Source: Kitasatospora sp. A2-31 (GTDB lineage Bacteria > Actinomycetota > Actinomycetes > Streptomycetales > Streptomycetaceae). Taken from it: a DNA stretch of 64,000 nt. The stretch spans positions 62,001-126,000 of the forward strand of contig NZ_JAKNTA010000008.1 in assembly GCF_022288725.1 (NCBI RefSeq), in the 5' to 3' direction. Positions 50,967 through 59,453 of the stretch are shown piece after piece. The position numbers were made by a program, and so were the translations under genes. The notes beneath the pieces were generated by a model that was not told where the DNA came from, searched no databases, and saw only the letters and a list, made by a program, of their open reading frames with translations. The stretch's first letter is position 1. Each line of letters opens with the position of its first letter.

Positions 50967-52193
50967 ATGAACACCCCGCAGCGTGACGGCCGTTGGACCA
51001 CTCTTGCGATCTCCGGAGCGCTCGTCGCCGCCGTCGCGGCCGGTGCCGCGACCCCCGCCCTGGCGGCCGACCGGCCCGCTGACACGGCGGCCGTCGCCGC
51101 CGCCCGCCCCGCCGCGCCGGTGGACCGGGCGGCCCTGTCGCGGGCCCTCGCCGACCTGCCGGCCGGCATCACCGGCGCGCTGGTCCGGGTCGACGGTCCC
51201 GGCAGCCGGTGGTCCGGCGCGGCGGGCGGTGTCCCGGTGGACGCGCGGTTCCGGATCGGCAGCATCTCCAAGGTGTTCACCGCCACCGTGGTGCTCCAGC
51301 TCGCCGCCGAGCGCCGGCTCGATCTGGACGGCACCGTCCAGCAGTACCTGCCCGGTCTGCTCCCGGCGGCGTACCCGCCGGTCACCGTCGGCCAGTTGCT
51401 CGACCACACCAGCGGCCTGCCCGGTGGCGGCGGGCTGACCTCCGGGGACGGCGGCGAGCGGTGGTTCGCCGAGCACAGGGCCGACTCCTGGACCCCGGAA
51501 CAGGTGGTGGCGGACGCCGTCCGGCAGCCGATGGGCTTCGCGCCGGGCAGCGCGCAGCAGTACAACGGCATCAACACCCTCGTCGCCGGGATGCTGGTCG
51601 AGAAGGCGACCGGCCGCTCCTTCGCGCAGGAGGTCCGGACCAGGATCGCCCGCCCGCTCGGCCTGCGGGACACCTTCGTGCCCGCGCGCGACGACCTCGC
51701 CGTCCCCGGCCCGCACGCCACCGCCGTCCTCGACGTGCCCGGCCCGGACGGCGGCCGGGTGGACGTCACCGAGCAGAGCCCCTGGCCCTGGGCGGAGGGC
51801 GGCATGATCTCCTCCACCGCCGACCTGGACCGGTTCATGACCGCGTTGCTGCGCGGCCGGCTGCTGCCGCCGGCCCAGCAGGCGGAGCTCTTCCGCGTCC
51901 CGGACGTGCCCAACAACCGGAACAAGAACTGCGAGATCGGCCCGACGGCCGGCCACGCCTGCTTCAGCAGGGGCCTGATGAGCGCCACCCTGCCCAACGG
52001 CACCGTGGTCTGGGGCAAGACCGGCTCCCGCCCCGGCTACTACAGCGGCGTCTTCGCCACCAAGGACCTCAGTCGCAAGGTGGTCCTGACGCTCAACCCG
52101 ACCGGCCTGAACGGTGCCGAGTTCCCGAAGGTCTGGGAGATCGTGACCGCCTCCTTCGGCTCCGGCCGGGTGTACGGGGCGGACGGGTCCTGA
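50967..52193 (+). CDS. Secreted beta-lactamase-fold serine hydrolase
   Basis: 408 aa with signal peptide (TTLAISGALVAAVAAGAATPALA). Class C/R61-type motifs: SISK (nucleophile Ser and Lys) and KTGS near the C-terminus. The middle Y-x-N motif reads QYNGIN, so the Asn is shifted or replaced. Acts outside the membrane, probably a DD-peptidase or esterase. ATG at 50967 has GGAG eight bases upstream. Confidence 0.85.
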   Translation: MNTPQRDGRWTTLAISGALVAAVAAGAATPALAADRPADTAAVAAARPAAPVDRAALSRALADLPAGITGALVRVDGPGSRWSGAAGGVPVDARFRIGSISKVFTATVVLQLAAERRLDLDGTVQQYLPGLLPAAYPPVTVGQLLDHTSGLPGGGGLTSGDGGERWFAEHRADSWTPEQVVADAVRQPMGFAPGSAQQYNGINTLVAGMLVEKATGRSFAQEVRTRIARPLGLRDTFVPARDDLAVPGPHATAVLDVPGPDGGRVDVTEQSPWPWAEGGMISSTADLDRFMTALLRGRLLPPAQQAELFRVPDVPNNRNKNCEIGPTAGHACFSRGLMSATLPNGTVVWGKTGSRPGYYSGVFATKDLSRKVVLTLNPTGLNGAEFPKVWEIVTASFGSGRVYGADGS

Positions 52194-52278
52194 CTCCGCT
52201 CCGGCGGCGGACCGGCCGTCGGTCCCCTGCGGTACGGTCGGTCCGATCGTTGGTGGTGGGCGGACACGGGGGCGTGCG

Positions 52279-53262
52279 ATGGCCGATGTGATGACCGGGA
52301 CGGAGGAGCCCCTGGAGCTCCGGCTGGAGCGGTACCGGACGGAACTGACCGGCTACTGCTACCGGATGCTCGGATCGGTCTTCGAGGCGGAGGACGCCGT
52401 CCAGGAGACGATGGTCCGCGCGTGGCGCGGCCACCAGGGCTTCGAGGGGCGGGCCGCGCTGCGCTCCTGGCTCTACCGGATCGCGACCAACGTCTGCCTG
52501 GACGCGTTGAACGGCCGCAACAACCGGGCCCGTCCGATGGACCTGGCCGGCCCGTCCACCGTGGCCACCGCGAGCGAGGCCCAGCGCTCCGAGGTGTTCT
52601 GGATCGGACCCGCGCCGGACGGCCGGGTCCTGCCCGAGACGGGGGACCCGGCCGAGGTGGCCGCCCAGCGGGAGTCGGTGCGGTTGGCCTTCGTCTCCGT
52701 GCTGCAACGGCTGGCACCCAGGCAGCGGGCGGTGTTGATCCTGCGCGAGGTGCTCGGCTGGAAGGCCGCCGAGGTCGCCGAGCTGCTGGGCACCACGGTG
52801 GCCTCGGTCAACAGTGCGCTGCAGCGCGCCCGCGCGGTGCTCGCCGCGGACACCGCGGCCTCCCGCCCCGCGCCCGCCCTGGACGACGACCACCGGGCAC
52901 TGCTGGCCCGCTACGTCACCGCCTTCGAGGCGTACGACATGGACGGTCTCGCGGCCCTGCTGCACGAGGACGTCACGCTCAACATGCCGCCGTACGAGAT
53001 GTGGCTGCAGGGGCGGGGCGAGATCCGCGAGTGGATGCTCGGTCCCGGCTGCGGCTGCCGGGGTTCGCGGCTGGTGCCGGTGGAGGCCAACGGCAGCCCG
53101 GCCTTCGGGCAGTACCGCCCGAGCCCGGACGGCGGCCACGAGCCGTGGGCGCTCATCGTGCTGGAGGTGTCAGCGGGCCGGATCACCGGGCTCACCAACT
53201 TCCTCGACACCGACACGGTCTTCCCGCTCTTCGGGCTCCCTCCCCGGCTGGACGCCGAGTAG
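52279..53262 (+). CDS. ECF sigma factor with SnoaL-like tail (SigG/SigJ type)
   Basis: 327 aa. Sigma region 2 (YCYRMLGSVFEAEDAVQETMVRAWR), region 4 (LILREVLGWKAAEVAELLG), then a SnoaL-like domain (LLARYVTAFEAYDMDGLAALL). The tail domain is thought to regulate sigma activity in place of a classic anti-sigma factor. The 3' end overlaps an antisense STAS gene by 93 bases. Confidence 0.86.
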   Translation: MADVMTGTEEPLELRLERYRTELTGYCYRMLGSVFEAEDAVQETMVRAWRGHQGFEGRAALRSWLYRIATNVCLDALNGRNNRARPMDLAGPSTVATASEAQRSEVFWIGPAPDGRVLPETGDPAEVAAQRESVRLAFVSVLQRLAPRQRAVLILREVLGWKAAEVAELLGTTVASVNSALQRARAVLAADTAASRPAPALDDDHRALLARYVTAFEAYDMDGLAALLHEDVTLNMPPYEMWLQGRGEIREWMLGPGCGCRGSRLVPVEANGSPAFGQYRPSPDGGHEPWALIVLEVSAGRITGLTNFLDTDTVFPLFGLPPRLDAE

Positions 53263-53718
53263 GGCGGGATCGGCGCCGAGCGGGTCACGCAGGGGTGGGG
53301 CGTTCGTCGGGCCGGCCGGATCGTCGTCCGGTTCCACCGGCAGCACTCCGGCGAGGCCGGCGAACGCGAGCAGTTCCCGCAGCGGGCCGCTCGCGCCCCT
53401 CAGGACCACCCGGACGCCGTGCCGGGCGGCGGCGAGCCGGAGCCGGGCGAGCGCGTCGACGACGGCCAGGTCGGCGGCGCCCGGGCCGGCGGTGGGCAGG
53501 GCGCCGAGGTCGCAGGCCAGGCGCGGTTCACGGGTCGGGCGCGGTTGACGACACGGGTGCGGTCCGCAGGTCGGGTGCGGTTCGCGGCTCGGTTGCGGGG
53601 CGCGGGGTGGCTCCGGGGCGGGCGTCGGCGGTGTCCGGGCGGGTGTCGGCTCCGGGGCGGGGGGTGTCTCTCGGTAGGTGTCCACGGAGGTCAGACCGGC
53701 GCGGTGGGCGCGGCTCAT
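53170..53718 (-). CDS. STAS-domain protein antisense to the sigma factor end
   Basis: 182 aa. Pro-rich N-terminal half, then a STAS-like core (CDLGALPTAGPGAADLAVV; HGVRVVLRGASGPLRELLAF). STAS proteins often act as anti-anti-sigma switches. Overlaps the opposite-strand sigma gene tail by 93 bases, which could allow antisense control. ATG at 53718. Confidence 0.6.
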   Translation of the reverse strand: MSRAHRAGLTSVDTYRETPPAPEPTPARTPPTPAPEPPRAPQPSREPHPTCGPHPCRQPRPTREPRLACDLGALPTAGPGAADLAVVDALARLRLAAARHGVRVVLRGASGPLRELLAFAGLAGVLPVEPDDDPAGPTNAPPLRDPLGADPALLGVQPGREPEEREDRVGVEEVGEPGDPAR

Positions 53719-53832
53719 CGGCCCGCCGGGAGATCCGCTGAAGAATTCGCCCGGGGAGCGATGAGTTCCGGCCGCGCCCCCGGTCCAACCCTGTGAGAGC
53801 GACACACCGAACCGCGAGCACGAGGAACACCC

Positions 53833-54270
53833 ATGACCGAGAACCTTGGCGAGCTGACCATCACCCGCGAGCTGCCCGGCAGCGCGGCCGCCGCCTTCCG
53901 GGCCTACCTCGACCCGGAGCAGTTCGTCCGCTTCTGGGGCCCGGCCGGCGTCCACGTCCCGCTGGAGACCGTGACGATCGAGCCGCGGGTCGGCGGGCGC
54001 TACGACAGCACGATGGTCGTCGACGCCACCGGCGAGCGGTACCCGATGAAGGCCGAGATCGTCGAGCTCCGCGAGGGCGAGCTGCTGGCGGTCGTCGAGG
54101 CGAGCGCCGGGATGCGCTCCACACTGACCTTCCGGGACCTCGACGACGACCGCACCGAGGTGGTCCTGCACCAGACCGACGTGCCGGACCGGTACAACGG
54201 CCCGGACGCCGTGGCCGGCCTCAACTCCAGCTTCGACCGCCTGGTCGAGCACCTGGCCGGCCGGGGCTGA
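53833..54270 (+). CDS. SRPBCC/AHSA1-like ligand-binding protein
   Basis: 145 aa. AHSA1-like pattern: ITRELPGSAAAAFRAYLDPE, FWGPAGVHVP, GGRYDSTMV and NGPDAVAGLNSSFDRLVEHL. Small hydrophobic-ligand-binding fold; physiological role unknown. Confidence 0.8.
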   Translation: MTENLGELTITRELPGSAAAAFRAYLDPEQFVRFWGPAGVHVPLETVTIEPRVGGRYDSTMVVDATGERYPMKAEIVELREGELLAVVEASAGMRSTLTFRDLDDDRTEVVLHQTDVPDRYNGPDAVAGLNSSFDRLVEHLAGRG

Positions 54271-54416
54271 TCCGCGGCGTTCGGGGTGCGCTCCGGCCGG
54301 TCCGGGCCGGGCGCACCCGCCGGGGCCGCGGAGGAGCGGAGGAGCGGCGCGGAGGCGGCGAAAGTCCGCCCGGGAAATAGTAGCCATGGCAACAATGTCC
54401 ATGTACTGTATCTGCC

Positions 54417-54926
54417 ATGAGCGAGAACGCGATCCCGCAGAACGGCCCGACGCCGGGCTTCCTGGTCTGGCGGCTGTCGACGCGGTGGCGCACCGCCGTG
54501 GACCGGGCACTGGCCCCGCTGGGGCTGACCCACGCGCAGTACACGCTGCTCGGATCCCTGCACGGGATGCACCGGTCCGGGCAGCGGCCGAGCCAGCGCC
54601 AACTGGCCGACCACACCGGTCTGGAAGCGCTCTACGTCTCCAAGATCGCCCGGTCGCTGGAGGCTTCCGGTCTGATCGAGCGGACGCCGGACCCGGCCGA
54701 CACCCGGGCGGTGCGGCTCTCGCTCACCGTCGAAGGGGAGCAGGCCGCCCGCCGCGCGGTCGCCACCGTCAAGCTGCTGCTCGACCGGCTGCTCGCGCCG
54801 CTCGGCGGTCTGGACGGGGAGCGGACCGCGGCGTTCACGGCCGAGCTGACCGCACTGCTCGACGTCCCGCTGGACGTCGCGCTCGACGTCCCGCTCGACG
54901 TCCCGCTCGACGTCCGGCTCGGCTGA
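54417..54926 (+). CDS. MarR-family regulator with repeat tail
   Basis: 169 aa winged HTH (QRQLADHTGLEALYVSKIAR; IERTPDPADTRAVRLSLT). The C-terminus DVPLDVALDVPLDVPLDV is encoded by a 12-base tandem repeat (about 54861-54916). A GCCATGGC palindrome at 54383-54390, about 30 bases before the start, may be its operator. Followed by a second MarR-like gene. Confidence 0.85.
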   Translation: MSENAIPQNGPTPGFLVWRLSTRWRTAVDRALAPLGLTHAQYTLLGSLHGMHRSGQRPSQRQLADHTGLEALYVSKIARSLEASGLIERTPDPADTRAVRLSLTVEGEQAARRAVATVKLLLDRLLAPLGGLDGERTAAFTAELTALLDVPLDVALDVPLDVPLDVRLG

Positions 54927-55014
54927 CCCGGCTCGCGGGCCGTCGCGCCACCCGAACCGCCCTGCACGCCTGCTCGATGACCTGCTGGATCTGATCTGCT
55001 GAAGGAGCGACCTC

Positions 55015-55473
55015 GTGTCCACCTCTGTCACCGTCCTCAACGGCCGGACCATCGGACTCGCCCACTACGCCACCCGCGCCGTGGCGGAGACCGTGTTCGA
55101 AAGCCTCGGTCTGACCTTCCACCAGGAGGTCGCGATCAACGGCCTCGGTGACCGGCCGGGGGGCGGCGCCACCCGCGACGACCTGATCACCCGGCTCACC
55201 ACCGGGCTGAAGATCGACGACGCGGCCGCCGCCGCGGTGATCGAGCAGCTGCTCGACGCCGGCCTGGCGACCGCCTCGGGCGGCGACGGCGGCGACCCGG
55301 CCGTCCTCGCCCTCACCGACACCGGGCGCGAGCTGCACGGCCGGATCCAGGACGGGGTGAAGCGGATCGTGGCCCGGATCTACGGGGACCTTCCGGCCGA
55401 GGACCTGGCCGTCGCCGCCCGCGTCCTGACCGTCGTCACCGAGCGCGCCAACGCCATCCTGGCCGAGGCCTGA
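55015..55473 (+). CDS. MarR-like winged-helix protein
   Basis: 152 aa, GTG start seven bases after AAGGAG. Helical N-terminus, predicted wing (LDAGLATASGGDGGDPAVLALTD) and C-terminal dimer helix (LAVAARVLTVVTERANAIL). Weaker MarR match than its upstream neighbour. Same-direction spacing of 88 bases suggests co-transcription. Confidence 0.75.
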   Translation: MSTSVTVLNGRTIGLAHYATRAVAETVFESLGLTFHQEVAINGLGDRPGGGATRDDLITRLTTGLKIDDAAAAAVIEQLLDAGLATASGGDGGDPAVLALTDTGRELHGRIQDGVKRIVARIYGDLPAEDLAVAARVLTVVTERANAILAEA

Positions 55474-55700
55474 CGCCCGAGGCGGGCGCCCGCCCCGGGC
55501 CCGGGGTCCTGCCCCGCGTGGGTCCTGCCCCGCGTGGGTCCGGCCCCTGCGCCTGTCCCCCTGCCCCCGTACGCGAGCCGGCCGAGCTGCGCCGGGCCCC
55601 TGCGCGGGGTGCGCGCGTGCTGCCGTCCGGCCGACGGGCGGCGGGGGCCGGATGGCAGAGTGGGCGCGGAGACCCCGTTCTGCGTCGGAGGAGGACCACC

Positions 55701-56192
55701 GTGTCGGCTGAGCCGTTGAAGTCCCGGGAGGAGTGGCTGGCGTCCCTGCCGCGGATCTACGCGGCGGCCGGCTGCGTGCTGCGCGACGAGTCGGGGCGGA
55801 TCCTGATCGTGAAGGCCGGCTACCGCGAGCACTGGCAGTTCCCCGGCGGGACGATCGACCTCGGCGAGGGGCCTGCCGAGTGCGCGGCGCGCGAGCTGGA
55901 GGAGGAGACTGGCATCGTCCGGGCGGCCGGCGACCTGCTCGCCATCTCGTGGACCCATGCGTCCGGTGAACTCGACCACCCCGCCGAGCACTTCCTCTTC
56001 GACTTCGGCACCGTCCCGGACGGCACCCCCGTGACCGTCCCGGCCGGCGAACTCGACGACCACCGCTGGGCCACCGATCAGGAGGCGCTCGAACTCCTCG
56101 GCCCGGCCCGGTCGTTGCGGCTTCGGGCGGCGATGGAGGCCGCCGCCGACGGGCGGGTGCGGATCGTCACCACCCACGTGTCCGGCTTCTGA
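55701..56192 (+). CDS. Nudix hydrolase
   Basis: 163 aa. Complete Nudix box GEGPAECAARELEEETGI (about 57-74) binds Mg and positions the pyrophosphate. N-terminal addition (EEWLASLPRIYAAAG) is typical of actinobacterial ADP-ribose or NTP hydrolases. GTG after GGAGGAGG. Substrate not predictable. Confidence 0.87.
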   Translation: MSAEPLKSREEWLASLPRIYAAAGCVLRDESGRILIVKAGYREHWQFPGGTIDLGEGPAECAARELEEETGIVRAAGDLLAISWTHASGELDHPAEHFLFDFGTVPDGTPVTVPAGELDDHRWATDQEALELLGPARSLRLRAAMEAAADGRVRIVTTHVSGF

Positions 56193-56225
56193 GCGCCGGT
56201 GCGGGTCCCGGCTCCGGGGCCCGCG

Positions 56226-56253
56226 CCCGGATCCGGCCCAGGCCGGATCCGGG
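56226..56253. terminator. Convergent terminator
   Basis: 13-bp perfect stem (CCCGGATCCGGCC/GGCCGGATCCGGG) with a 2-base spacer between the Nudix and Clp-N genes. Confidence 0.65.
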
Positions 56254-56298
56254 CTGCGCCCGGGTGCGGCCCGGGCCGGCAGGCGGCCCGGATCCGTC

Positions 56299-57063
56299 TC
56301 AGGCCCGGCCCGTGTCGTCCACGTCGGCCGCGCGGGCCGCGATGAAGGCGGCCACCGCCTCGGAGGCGAAGGCCTCCGCCTCCGGCTTGTCGACGTTCAG
56401 GTCGGCCAACGGGCCCTCGCCGTGCTCCAGTTCCAGCAGGGCGAGCAGGATGTGCTCGGTGCCGACGTAGTTGTGCCCCAGCTTGAGCGCCTCGCGGAAG
56501 GTCAGCTCCAGTGCCTTCTTGCCCTGCGCGTCGTACGGGATCAGGCCGGGCACCTCGCCCGCGGGCGCCGGCAGCGCCGCGGCCACCGCGGCCCGGACGG
56601 CCTCCGGCGTGACGCCCTGGGCGGCCAGTGCCTTGACGGCCAGCCCCTCCGGCTCCGCCAGCAGGCCGAGCAGCAGGTGCCCGGTGCCGATCTCGGCGTT
56701 CCCGGCCGCGCGCGCCTCCTCCTGCGAGGCCATCACCACGCTCCGGGCCCGGTCGGTGAACCGGCTGAACCCCTGGGAGGGGTCGAGGTCGGCCGGGGTG
56801 GCCGGGTCCTTGGGGACGAACCGCTTCTGGGCGGCCTGCTTGCTGACACCCATGCTGCGGCCGATCTCGGTCCAGGACGCGCCGGAGCGGCGGGCCTGGT
56901 CGACGAAGTGGCCGATCAGGTGGTCGGCGAGCTCGCCGAGGTGGTCGGCGGCGATGACCGCGCCGGAGAGTTGGTCGAGAGCGTCGCTGTGGACGTTCTT
57001 GATCGCCTCGATCAGGTCGTCGAGGCGCAGCGGAGTGGTCCGGGGAACGGCTGAATTCTCCAT
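56299..57063 (-). CDS. Clp-N domain protein with N-terminal HTH
   Basis: 254 aa. An HTH-like segment (SWTEIGRSMGVSKQAAQKRF, about 64-83) precedes two Clp-N repeats (RSVVMASQEEARAAGNAEIG; ALKLGHNYVGTEHILLAL). No AAA+ domain, so it is not a chaperone itself. It may present or sense Clp substrates and bind DNA. Two GTCAACC...GGTTGAC-type palindromes lie at its promoter. Confidence 0.8.
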   Translation of the reverse strand: MENSAVPRTTPLRLDDLIEAIKNVHSDALDQLSGAVIAADHLGELADHLIGHFVDQARRSGASWTEIGRSMGVSKQAAQKRFVPKDPATPADLDPSQGFSRFTDRARSVVMASQEEARAAGNAEIGTGHLLLGLLAEPEGLAVKALAAQGVTPEAVRAAVAAALPAPAGEVPGLIPYDAQGKKALELTFREALKLGHNYVGTEHILLALLELEHGEGPLADLNVDKPEAEAFASEAVAAFIAARAADVDDTGRA

Positions 57064-57064
57064 G

Positions 57065-57112
57065 CGTCAACCGTAGGTTGTCGCCAGGAGAAGCGTCAAC
57101 CCGTGGTTGACG
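57065..57112. promoter_or_regulatory. Paired palindromes at the Clp-N/HTH promoter
   Basis: CGTCAACCGTAGGTTGTCG (57065-57083) and CGTCAACCCGTGGTTGACG (57094-57112) are near-perfect palindromes spaced 29 bases apart directly upstream of the ATG; probable autoregulatory operators. Confidence 0.7.
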
Positions 57113-57156
57113 ATGGTGTGAGTCGACCCTGCGTCACCCCGGGGCGCGGGCGGGGG

Positions 57157-57894
57157 TCAGTCGCCGAGCAGCCGGGCGCGGACGGCGGCGAGGTCCGCCG
57201 GGTCGACGCCGGCGGCGCGCAGGTACCCGGCCGGCTCGAAGCCGTCGAGGGTGGCGAACAGGGCGGCCTCGGCGGTGGTCCCGGCCTCGGCGAGCACCGC
57301 GTCGATCCGGCGGTACTGGTCCGGCAGGCCGAGCATGCCGTACAGCGGCCGGACGTTGGGGGCGCTGAGCAGGTAGTCGGCGACGATCTCGGCGGGCTCC
57401 ACGCCCGCGAGGGCGAGCAGCAGCAGGGCGGCCAGGCCGGTGCGGTCACGGCCGGCGCCGCAGTGCACGACCAGCCCGCCGGGCCGGGCGCCGGCGACGG
57501 CGCCGACCAGTTCGGCGGCGGCGTGCGGGCAGTGGTCCAGGTAGGGGCGGAACGCGAGCGGGGTGCCGTCCAGCTTTCCGTAGGTCTCCCACCAGGCGGA
57601 GCCGGCCAGTTCGTCCAGCGGGACGCGGACCAGCTCGATGCCCTCGGGCAGCGGGAGGAGCGGCTTGTACTCGGCGGTGTCGCGCAGGTCGACGACGGTG
57701 CGTATGCCGTGGTCGAGGAGGGAGTCCCAGCCCTCGGCGGTGAGGCGGTCCAGGTTGTCGGCCCGGACGACGGCGCGGTGGGCGGTGCGGGCGCCGTCGG
57801 TGGTCGGGAGGCCGCCGAGGTCGCGGACGTTCAGGCAGCCGTCCCACACCAGCGTGCGGTCCTCGGTGGTGGTCAGCGCGTCCGTCCGGCTCAT
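57157..57894 (-). CDS. Tyrosine/dual-specificity phosphatase-like protein
   Basis: 245 aa. P-loop HCGAGRDRTG (C-x5-R, about 144-153) with upstream NVRDLGGLP and VDLRDTAEYKP typical of bacterial protein-tyrosine or phosphoinositide phosphatases (MptpB-like). ATG start. Convergent with nothing; downstream gap ~200 bases. Confidence 0.85.
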   Translation of the reverse strand: MSRTDALTTTEDRTLVWDGCLNVRDLGGLPTTDGARTAHRAVVRADNLDRLTAEGWDSLLDHGIRTVVDLRDTAEYKPLLPLPEGIELVRVPLDELAGSAWWETYGKLDGTPLAFRPYLDHCPHAAAELVGAVAGARPGGLVVHCGAGRDRTGLAALLLLALAGVEPAEIVADYLLSAPNVRPLYGMLGLPDQYRRIDAVLAEAGTTAEAALFATLDGFEPAGYLRAAGVDPADLAAVRARLLGD

Positions 57895-58096
57895 CGGGCT
57901 CCCCGTTCTCGTCGGGGGTCCGTTACCCCCTCGTTATAGAGAGGACTCCCGGGCCGTCCCGATGGTTCCTCGGCTTCGCCGTCCGTTCGACGGGGCGTCA
58001 GCGGATGTTCGTGGGCGGATGGACCGTAGCGGGCGTTCCGGCCTGCACGTCTGTCGGCAGTCGCCGCTCAGCGGTCGCCCTCTCACCAGTCGCTTC

Positions 58097-58846
58097 TCAG
58101 CAGTCGGTGGGGCGGGCGGCCTCGGCGCGGACCAGCTTCTCCATCGGGTCGGCGGCGATCTGGCCGAGCACGGAACCGGCGGCGATCGCGCCGACCAGGA
58201 ACACGGTGGAGAGCCAGGCCATGGTGGAGACCGGCAGGGTGAACGCGCCGACCACCCGGGCCACGCACTCGGTCAGCAGGGCGGTGCCCCAGATGGTGGA
58301 GAAGAGCCGCTCGTGGCGGCGGAAGCTGCGCGAGCCGGCCGCCCGGCCGGCGGCCAGCCGGTGCCAGGCGTCGGAGCGCGCCCGGTCGCCCCTGGTGAGG
58401 AAGGGCATCAGCGCCGAGGACATCAGCGGGCGGCCGAGCAGCACGGAGGCGAGGATCGCCAGCGCGATGGTGGCGCTCACCGCACCGTCCTTGGCCAGCA
58501 TCAGCCGGGCGTCGCCGGTGACGGTGGTGAGCGCCAGCCCGACCACGTTGACGCCCAGCATCATCGAGGCCCACAGGTTGAGCTTCCGCTCGCGGAGCAG
58601 GCCGAGGGTGGTCCGGACGGCCGGGACGGCACCGCTCCACGCGAGGGCGGCGAACTCGCTCATGCCGAAGGCGGAGTGCAGCAGGTAGTAGCCGGCCAGC
58701 GGAGCGGCGACGTCGAGGACGAGCGGACGGAGGGCGGAGGCCAGGGGATTGGCCGCCTTCTCGGCGGTGGCCGGAGCGACGGTGGTGACGGCGGTGTTGC
58801 TGACGGCGGCGGTGGTGACGGCGGGGGCGCTGAGGGTCTGGCTCAC
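58097..58846 (-). CDS. VC0807-type polytopic membrane protein
   Basis: 249 aa with about five to six membrane segments (VLDVAAPLAGYYLLHSAFG, SMMLGVNVVGLALTTVTG, ATIALAILASVLLGRP, LSTVFLVGAIAAGSVLG). Matches the VC0807 family of unknown function. GTG after GGAGG. Confidence 0.72.
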   Translation of the reverse strand: MSQTLSAPAVTTAAVSNTAVTTVAPATAEKAANPLASALRPLVLDVAAPLAGYYLLHSAFGMSEFAALAWSGAVPAVRTTLGLLRERKLNLWASMMLGVNVVGLALTTVTGDARLMLAKDGAVSATIALAILASVLLGRPLMSSALMPFLTRGDRARSDAWHRLAAGRAAGSRSFRRHERLFSTIWGTALLTECVARVVGAFTLPVSTMAWLSTVFLVGAIAAGSVLGQIAADPMEKLVRAEAARPTDC

Positions 58847-59107
58847 GGTGGGTCCTCCCCGGACTGGGTGCTCGGCCCGCGGGCCCGGTGCCCGCGTCGT
58901 GCCTCCAGTCTTCCGGCGCGACCCTCCGTCAGAGCAGTGCCGTCCGTTGCGGGATCGGCATGACAGTTGTCACGGTCCGCGTCATGACAGCGCCTCCGAC
59001 CTGCGGTTCCTCCGGTTCCTCCGGTTCCTCCGGTCAGCGCGGGCGGCCCGCGGCGTGCGGCCGGGACGCGCCGGCGCGCGTGCGGACGGGACGCACGCAG
59101 CCGTGGT
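58847..59107. other. Gene-free stretch
   Basis: No gene recognised. Contains TCCTCCGGT repeats (59010-59035: GGTTCCTCC three times). Confidence 0.4.
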
Positions 59108-59290
59108 TCAGGACGGGAACGACCAGGGCGCGCGGCCGAGGGTGTCCGAGCAGCGCACCGCGTCGAAGCGGTCGTCCCCGGCCGAGCGGAAGCCGCGGGC
59201 GGCGCCGTGCAGCACGGTCCGCCCGACCGTGTCCGCCCCGGTCCGGGCGCCGGTCGGGACGAGGTGCCCGCCGACCAGCTCGGCCCCCGG
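59108..59290 (-). CDS. Possible small protein or C-terminal fragment
   Basis: On the minus strand, the last ~58 codons before the TGA at 59108 have almost exclusively G/C in the third position (ELVGGHLVPTGARTGADTVG ... GRAPWSFPS), which signals coding. Upstream that bias is lost near 59290 and no start with a ribosome site is clear. May be a truncated gene or a gene with a non-standard start. No homology recognised. Confidence 0.35.
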   Translation of the reverse strand, partial: PGAELVGGHLVPTGARTGADTVGRTVLHGAARGFRSAGDDRFDAVRCSDTLGRAPWSFPS

Positions 59291-59453
59291 ACCAAGGGCC
59301 CCGGCCTGCGGTCCATGGTCCGGACGGCCCGACGTCGGGCCGTCCGGCTCGACCCGTCGAGGAGCCCGGTACCGTACCCGGGGCCGGAGCGACGGACGGG
59401 CGCCGGAAGCCCCGGATCGCCCCGGCGGGTCGGACCGATCACCCGGATGGCGC

